Shown: one piece after another, positions 11,354-15,204 of the stretch | How positions within the stretch are numbered: position 1 is the stretch's first letter | How the letters are laid out: the number at the start of each line of letters is the position of its first letter | Assembly (NCBI GenBank): GCA_026394745.1 | Contig: JAPKXP010000111.1 | Coordinates: 1 to 15,204 of the forward strand | Length of the DNA: 15,204 bases | From: Candidatus Altarchaeota archaeon | GTDB lineage: Archaea > Altiarchaeota > Altiarchaeia > IMC4 > SCGC-AAA252-I15 | Direction of reading: 5' to 3' | Translations under genes and position numbers: made by a program | The notes under the pieces: model-generated | Seen by the model: only the letters and a program-made list of their open reading frames with translations | The model's database searches: none | Told to the model about the DNA's origin: nothing

Positions 11354-13117
11354 TCAAGCTCGTCCTGCAGGTGGCTGTTGAGGTGGCGCGTTCTTTTCAA
11401 TTTGCTCTAGTAGCGCGCGCCGGTTTGTGTAATACTCCTCGACTATGACCTCCAAGTCACCCATCTCCGTTATTTTGTTGTCGAGCGCCCACTGGAGCAC
11501 CTTCTTCTTCTCGTCTATGTCTTCGCGCATCTCCTCGACGCTCTTGCCGGTCTTTACGGAAACTTTCTCGAAAATCTTCCGCGGCTTAGAGAGTTCGTTG
11601 TACGACTTCGTCTTCGGCGAGTACATGTATATCTTGGATATCATGTCGCTTTCAGCCAGGTGCGGCCCGTAGATTACCTCTGAAACTTCAGATATTTTCC
11701 TGGTCTTCTCCCTTATGTCCCTGTGCATTACGATTACCATGTCAAGCGAGTTGATTTCCGCCCTAGGTATGTTGTAGGCGGGGTCCATTATCCTCGTCAG
11801 GAGTTCTCTAGAGCTTGTTGCGTGTATAGTCGAGTAGACTGGGTGGCCTACCTGCATCACCTGGAAAAGCGACTTTATCTCTTCAGCCCTGACTGCTTCG
11901 CCAAGTATTATGCGGTCAGGCCTCATCTTCAGGCTCGTGTTTATGAGGTCTGTCGTGTCTATCTTCTCGACGTTCGGCTCGTCCCTCGAGATTAGTGAAA
12001 GCCAGTTCCACGCCCTCGACCCGGAGATGTGTATCTCCCTGACGATTTCCACGCTTATCACGTGTATGGACGGCGGTATCAGGTTGCAGATTGCGTTGAG
12101 TAGCGCAGTCTTCCCCGAGCCTGAGCCGCCTGCGACCAGTATGTTGAGGTCGTACTCGACCGCGAACCAGAGGAGGGCAGCCACGTCTATGTTGGTTGTT
12201 TCAAACTCCTTGATAAGGCCTACGATAGTCCACGGATTCTTTGAGAATTTCCTTATCGTCACAACGGTACCTTGCGGGGATACTGTGTTCAAGAGCGTGT
12301 TAACCCGTTCGCCTGTCTTCAGCCTCGTCTCGACTATGGGGTTGCTGTAGTTTATCTCCTTCTTCACGTGCCTGACCATCCTGTTGGCTATCTCGTACAG
12401 GGCTTCGTCGCCGCTCGGGTATACGTTCGACTTCATCCAACCGTACCTGCGGTGGTATACTGAGACTGGGTTGTTTTCGCCGTTGAACACGACCTCTTCG
12501 ACGTCGTTGTCCGCGAGGAAAACGTGAAGGCAGCCTATCTCGGAGAACTCGAATATCAGTGCGTCCGCAAGCTTGTCTGCTATGTCCGGCCTCGCTCCCA
12601 TGTCCTTCTGTATCGAGTTTACTGCGAGTTGCTTGGACATGTCGGTCTGAAGGTCATAGTCCGTGCCGCGCGGGTTGATGTACTCTCCCTTCACGCGCAC
12701 TAGGTTGTAGAATATGCTTTTGAGCATTATCTTCAGGCCGTTTGATATCTTCAGCGGAGGAATGTAGTATATGGGTACCGTCTCATTGTCAACGTCAAGA
12801 ATTTTTATCTGGAACGTCAGGCTCTTCCACGCGAAAGTGTGCTCCTCAAGCATCCTCGTGCTTTCCATGCCTTCGTAGCGCACAAGACCGCTTGGCGGTG
12901 AGACCTGGGCTATCCGGTCCTCCTTCATCTCAAAGACTCTGGCTTTGGAGAAGAGGTCGATAATCTTTGCGAGAGTGTACTCGTCGATGTTAAGCGACTC
13001 CTTTAGCTTGTCGACTGGCAGGGGCTTCTTGCTTTTGGAAGCTATGTCGTAGATTTGCTCGTAAAGCGCAGTAACCTTCAAGGTCTCCTCGCCCAGGTAA
13101 CTGTCGCGCTCGGCCAT
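11354..13117 (-). CDS. Secretion/type IV pilus assembly ATPase (FlaI/GspE/TadA family)
   Basis: A 587-residue cytoplasmic hexameric-type ATPase that would power assembly or export of pilin-like proteins. Order: a winged-helix-like N-terminus (about 1-75), the N-terminal domain with NPIVETRLKTGERVN (259-273), Walker A GGSGSGKT (330-337), Walker B region RPDRIILGE (399-407), His box GHPVYSTIHA (424-433), and a charged C-terminal helical extension ending in a Pro-rich tail. Two oddities: the Asp box, usually IEDTRE, reads VEIVRE (356-361), and GEVRGxEA reads GEAVRAEE. No membrane platform protein (FlaJ/TadC) or pilin is next to it. A TATA element (minus, 13135-13147) fits leaderless expression. 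Confidence 0.88.
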   Translation of the reverse strand: MAERDSYLGEETLKVTALYEQIYDIASKSKKPLPVDKLKESLNIDEYTLAKIIDLFSKARVFEMKEDRIAQVSPPSGLVRYEGMESTRMLEEHTFAWKSLTFQIKILDVDNETVPIYYIPPLKISNGLKIMLKSIFYNLVRVKGEYINPRGTDYDLQTDMSKQLAVNSIQKDMGARPDIADKLADALIFEFSEIGCLHVFLADNDVEEVVFNGENNPVSVYHRRYGWMKSNVYPSGDEALYEIANRMVRHVKKEINYSNPIVETRLKTGERVNTLLNTVSPQGTVVTIRKFSKNPWTIVGLIKEFETTNIDVAALLWFAVEYDLNILVAGGSGSGKTALLNAICNLIPPSIHVISVEIVREIHISGSRAWNWLSLISRDEPNVEKIDTTDLINTSLKMRPDRIILGEAVRAEEIKSLFQVMQVGHPVYSTIHATSSRELLTRIMDPAYNIPRAEINSLDMVIVMHRDIREKTRKISEVSEVIYGPHLAESDMISKIYMYSPKTKSYNELSKPRKIFEKVSVKTGKSVEEMREDIDEKKKVLQWALDNKITEMGDLEVIVEEYYTNRRALLEQIEKNAPPQQPPAGRA

Positions 13118-13134
13118 ATAAGATATTAGGATAA

Positions 13135-13147
13135 GACATATAAAGAA
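13135..13147 (-). promoter_or_regulatory. TATA element for the secretion ATPase gene
   Basis: Minus-strand TTCTTTATATGTC is centred about 24 nt before the ATG at 13117. There is no ribosome binding site, which suggests a leaderless mRNA. Confidence 0.5.
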
Positions 13148-13167
13148 TTCTTTTGTCTAACTCCGCT

Positions 13168-13563
13168 TCAAGTATACTCCATCTTACCGCCCGGCATTGG
13201 TGCGCTATTAGACTCTTTCAAGGAGTCATTCCCTAAATTACTCCTGACTGTCACATACATATCCTTCAGCTTCTTAAGTTCTTTGGAGCAGGATTCCCCG
13301 TCCCCCTGTGCCATAGTCTGATTGCATAAAGTCAGGTTACTGAAGGCGCCGTGGAACTCGTCTAAGCACCAGTCTCTTACTCCCTCATCCTGTATAGTGT
13401 CGCATCTGCCAAGCCACTCCCCAAAATCCTTAATGGTTTTCTCGTAGTCCTTCAGAGTGGCCTGCGTAGTGGTCGTTACATCAGTTTTCGCGGTGGTTCC
13501 TGCATTAGACCCGATGCACCCGCAAAATATCACCGCTATTATCAGGAACGCCAAAGCGCGCAT
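13168..13563 (-). CDS. Small lipoprotein
   Basis: 131 residues. A hydrophobic signal ends in the lipobox IFCGC, giving Cys16 as the lipidated residue. A Thr-rich spacer (TTAKTDVTTTTQAT) leads to a small, mostly helical domain (about residues 37-108) with four cysteines in RCDTIQ, DWCLDEF, LCNQ and SCSKEL, probably two disulfides. The Cys spacing is loosely like the repeats of the 8784 lipoprotein. It has a short divergent promoter region with the 13629 gene: minus-strand TATA at 13584-13595 and plus-strand TATA at 13598-13608. Function is unknown. Confidence 0.75.
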   Translation of the reverse strand: MRALAFLIIAVIFCGCIGSNAGTTAKTDVTTTTQATLKDYEKTIKDFGEWLGRCDTIQDEGVRDWCLDEFHGAFSNLTLCNQTMAQGDGESCSKELKKLKDMYVTVRSNLGNDSLKESNSAPMPGGKMEYT

Positions 13564-13583
13564 GAAATACTATTGGGCGTCAT

Positions 13584-13608
13584 CCAATAAATCCCACGAT
13601 TTATATTC
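13584..13608. promoter_or_regulatory. Divergent TATA pair for two lipoprotein genes
   Basis: GGGATTTATTGG (minus, about 26 nt before ATG 13563) and CGATTTATATT (plus, about 26 nt before ATG 13629) lie back to back. Both genes are expected to be leaderless and may be co-regulated. Confidence 0.5.
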
Positions 13609-13628
13609 CTGCCGTATCATTTCTTACT

Positions 13629-14321
13629 ATGGAAAGATTATCGGTACTAACGGTTCTAATGGTTTTGATGGCTAGCGGGTGCATCTGCCCAGGCCCCGAC
13701 GGGCAGGACTCCACGACAGGCGGGGACTCGACTGCGACGACCTTAACGTCTTCGTCCGGCGGTGGTGGTATCGGCGGCGCTCTCGCAGACATGGCCGCTG
13801 CAATCGCATCAGGGCAATCCTACCGGTGCGTGTACAAGTACCAAGGCATCCAAAGCGAGACGATAGTCAAAGGGGAGAAATTCAAGTCCACTGCTTCAGT
13901 CGGCGGGCACGTATCTCACAGTGTAAGCGACGGAGTCTGGATGTACTCATGGTCCGAGGGTGAATCCCAAGGAATCAAGTTCAAGATTTCCGACATGAAG
14001 GATTTGTCGTCACAACAACAATCATCAGGCAGCGGATACACGGACTTGTCTCAGGTGGCTGAAATGGCTGCAAACGTCGAATGCAGTCCCGCCACTATAT
14101 CAGACAGCGTATTTACGCCTCCGTCCAACGTACCGTTCCAGGACATGGGCGAACTGATCAAGCAGATGCAGCAGCAGGCCGGGCAAGCTGGCGCAGGCGC
14201 TGGAGGATTCCAAGACTCCGGTGACACTTCCGGCGAGGACATATTGTCAACCCTATGCAGCGCATGCGACATGCTTCCTGAAGGACAGAAGACTCCAGAG
14301 TGCAAGAGCAAGTGCGGATAG
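13629..14321 (+). CDS. Lipoprotein, unknown function
   Basis: 230 residues. The signal ends in the lipobox MASGC (Cys18), followed by a CICPGPDG turn and a Thr/Ser/Gly linker. A beta-rich core (about 63-120) contains SYRCVYKYQGIQSETIVKGE, KFKSTASVGGH and DGVWMYSWSEGE, which reads like a small barrel or binding domain. Next come a Gln/Ser stretch, NVECSPATISDSVFTPPSNVPF, a Gln/Gly/Ala-rich spacer and a Cys-rich tail (LCSACDML...CKSKCG). I recall similar YRCxYxY...GEKF lipoproteins from archaeal genomes but no known role. It ends 13 bp from the convergent GH130-like gene. Confidence 0.77.
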   Translation: MERLSVLTVLMVLMASGCICPGPDGQDSTTGGDSTATTLTSSSGGGGIGGALADMAAAIASGQSYRCVYKYQGIQSETIVKGEKFKSTASVGGHVSHSVSDGVWMYSWSEGESQGIKFKISDMKDLSSQQQSSGSGYTDLSQVAEMAANVECSPATISDSVFTPPSNVPFQDMGELIKQMQQQAGQAGAGAGGFQDSGDTSGEDILSTLCSACDMLPEGQKTPECKSKCG

Positions 14322-14334
14322 TCCAGACAGGACT

Positions 14335-15204
14335 CTATCTGACCCTGCCGTACTCCAGCATCCAGTCGAGGAGCTCCTTCTCCTTGAACCACTGGGGTAT
14401 TGTGTAAACGTCGTTCACGCCCACCATCAGGAGTATGTGCGGTTCCCCGCGCTTCTGCTCACGGACTGCTCCGGCGGTTATGTTCACGAAAGGCACGGAG
14501 TCCTTGAACTTGAATGTCTTAAGCAGGCGAGGGTTCTCTGGGTCAGGCAGAGTCAAGGGAGTAGGCGACACAGCCAAAATCCTCTTCGGGTCCTCCAGGT
14601 CGTGTAGCGCAGCGAAGACGCAGTAGAACTTGAGGGTGTCAATTCGCTCGCCTTCCATCTTCCTCCTACTCTCGCCCTCCTCGTTGAGTTCGGCGATGAC
14701 CTGTCCGCGGTGCGGGAAAGTAAGCCAACCGTGTTCTGTCTTTATTGGTGCCGGCCCGTTCCCGTACCAAAAGTAGCCTTCGTCCTTTATTCCTCTAAGG
14801 TAGTCCCTATCCGGATTCATTTCAATGAGCGCCTTTATGCGCTCCTGGAATAGTGGCTTCCATCTGGCCTCCATTAAAGTCATCTCTGGCGTGTTGGGGT
14901 GAATGTGATTGTATTTGGACGGATTTCTCTGGTAGTCTGCTCTCATGCGGTTCCAGTAATCCTCCCTCCTCTGCGGGTCTCCTGCTAGGGAGACTACATC
15001 ATCCATGCTGTCGAAGCTAACGACTTGTATCCCCGGCTTAAGGCGCACTAGCATGTGGACTCTCCCGCCTATCCTTTCAGGGAAGAGTACTGCGTCCTTG
15101 CAATCCACTCCCTCGTCGAGCACCCTGATTACTGTCCCGTGTTCGGTGACCTTCCTGGGGTTCGACGGGTTCACGGACGCTAGCCCGACCTCAAAACTTG
15201 GTTT
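14335..15204 (-). CDS. GH130-like glycosidase/mannosyl phosphorylase, 5' end outside window
   Basis: The frame stays open to the window edge, and the GTG at 15174 is probably internal, because the visible start matches the middle of the family. Family signs are KDAVLFPERIGGRVHMLVR, GNGPAPIKTEHGWL (usually GAGPPPIKTEEGW), ALHDLEDPKRILA and VPFVNITAGAVRE. GH130 enzymes phosphorolyse or hydrolyse beta-mannosides, using a five-bladed propeller. Between VRLKPGIQ and EGYFWYGNGP lies about 70 residues more than usual (REDYWNRMRADY ... NPDRDYLRG), and the typical YHGV after GWL is FPHRG. The exact substrate and even activity are therefore uncertain; the first catalytic blades cannot be checked here. 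Confidence 0.8.
   Translation of the reverse strand, partial: KPSFEVGLASVNPSNPRKVTEHGTVIRVLDEGVDCKDAVLFPERIGGRVHMLVRLKPGIQVVSFDSMDDVVSLAGDPQRREDYWNRMRADYQRNPSKYNHIHPNTPEMTLMEARWKPLFQERIKALIEMNPDRDYLRGIKDEGYFWYGNGPAPIKTEHGWLTFPHRGQVIAELNEEGESRRKMEGERIDTLKFYCVFAALHDLEDPKRILAVSPTPLTLPDPENPRLLKTFKFKDSVPFVNITAGAVREQKRGEPHILLMVGVNDVYTIPQWFKEKELLDWMLEYGRVR

Noticed and set aside
15172..15174. GTG as the true start of the GH130-like gene
   Set aside because: The frame continues without stop to the window edge and the sequence before it (EVGLAS) still fits the family, so the start lies outside.
1..15204. CRISPR array or rRNA genes
   Set aside because: No regularly spaced direct repeats and no conserved rRNA segments were seen on either strand.

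Overview
The window looks like a piece of an archaeal genome, probably a DPANN-type or related uncultured lineage; the exact phylum cannot be read from the sequence. The archaeal signs are a stand-alone ATP-pyrophosphatase subunit of GMP synthase, TATA elements about 26-30 nt upstream of start codons that point to leaderless mRNAs, an intron in the anticodon loop of a tRNA gene with no encoded CCA, a FlaI/GspE-type secretion ATPase, and a remnant of an archaeal tyrosine recombinase with a C-terminal zinc ribbon. Small lipoproteins and Cys-rich, Thr-linked surface proteins are unusually frequent.

Layout. 1-1925: an OsmC-type protein with a tiny CPIC membrane protein, then on the minus strand guaAb followed by a small hypothetical gene. 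2000-3205: a class I/II aminotransferase. 3238-3477: a broken 5' copy of tRNA-Ile joined to a strongly folded segment, followed by intact tRNA-Ile(GAU). 3627-6529: a membrane-anchored protein with a KPAVYLYP motif, a yeast Fcy1-like cytosine deaminase, and a large protein with a Cys-rich ectodomain. 6573-6745: tRNA-Thr(UGU) with a 98-nt intron. 6746-9600: an island-like stretch holding a Fic protein, a truncated integrase, about 550 bp of non-coding DNA and a Cys-repeat lipoprotein; the last 11 bases of tRNA-Thr recur at 8642 and 9575. 9601-10077: a VIT1/CCC1-like gene on the minus strand, intact apart from one in-frame TAG. 10142-13563: a Kazal-like Cys-rich surface protein, a secretion/pilus ATPase and a lipoprotein, all minus strand. 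13629-15204: another lipoprotein and the 3' part of a GH130-like gene cut by the window edge.

How the genes fit together: guaAb (GMP synthesis) and the cytosine deaminase (pyrimidine salvage) are nucleotide housekeeping. The many anchored or secreted proteins plus the ATPase suggest heavy investment in the cell surface. The tRNA-Thr-bounded stretch looks like a decayed integrated element.

The most unusual signal is a pair of related folded sequences, one being the tRNA-Thr intron and the other fused to the tRNA-Ile fragment. Both have a closing stem around two hairpins, and the first hairpin is similar in sequence. They may be copies of one tRNA-associated intron or element.
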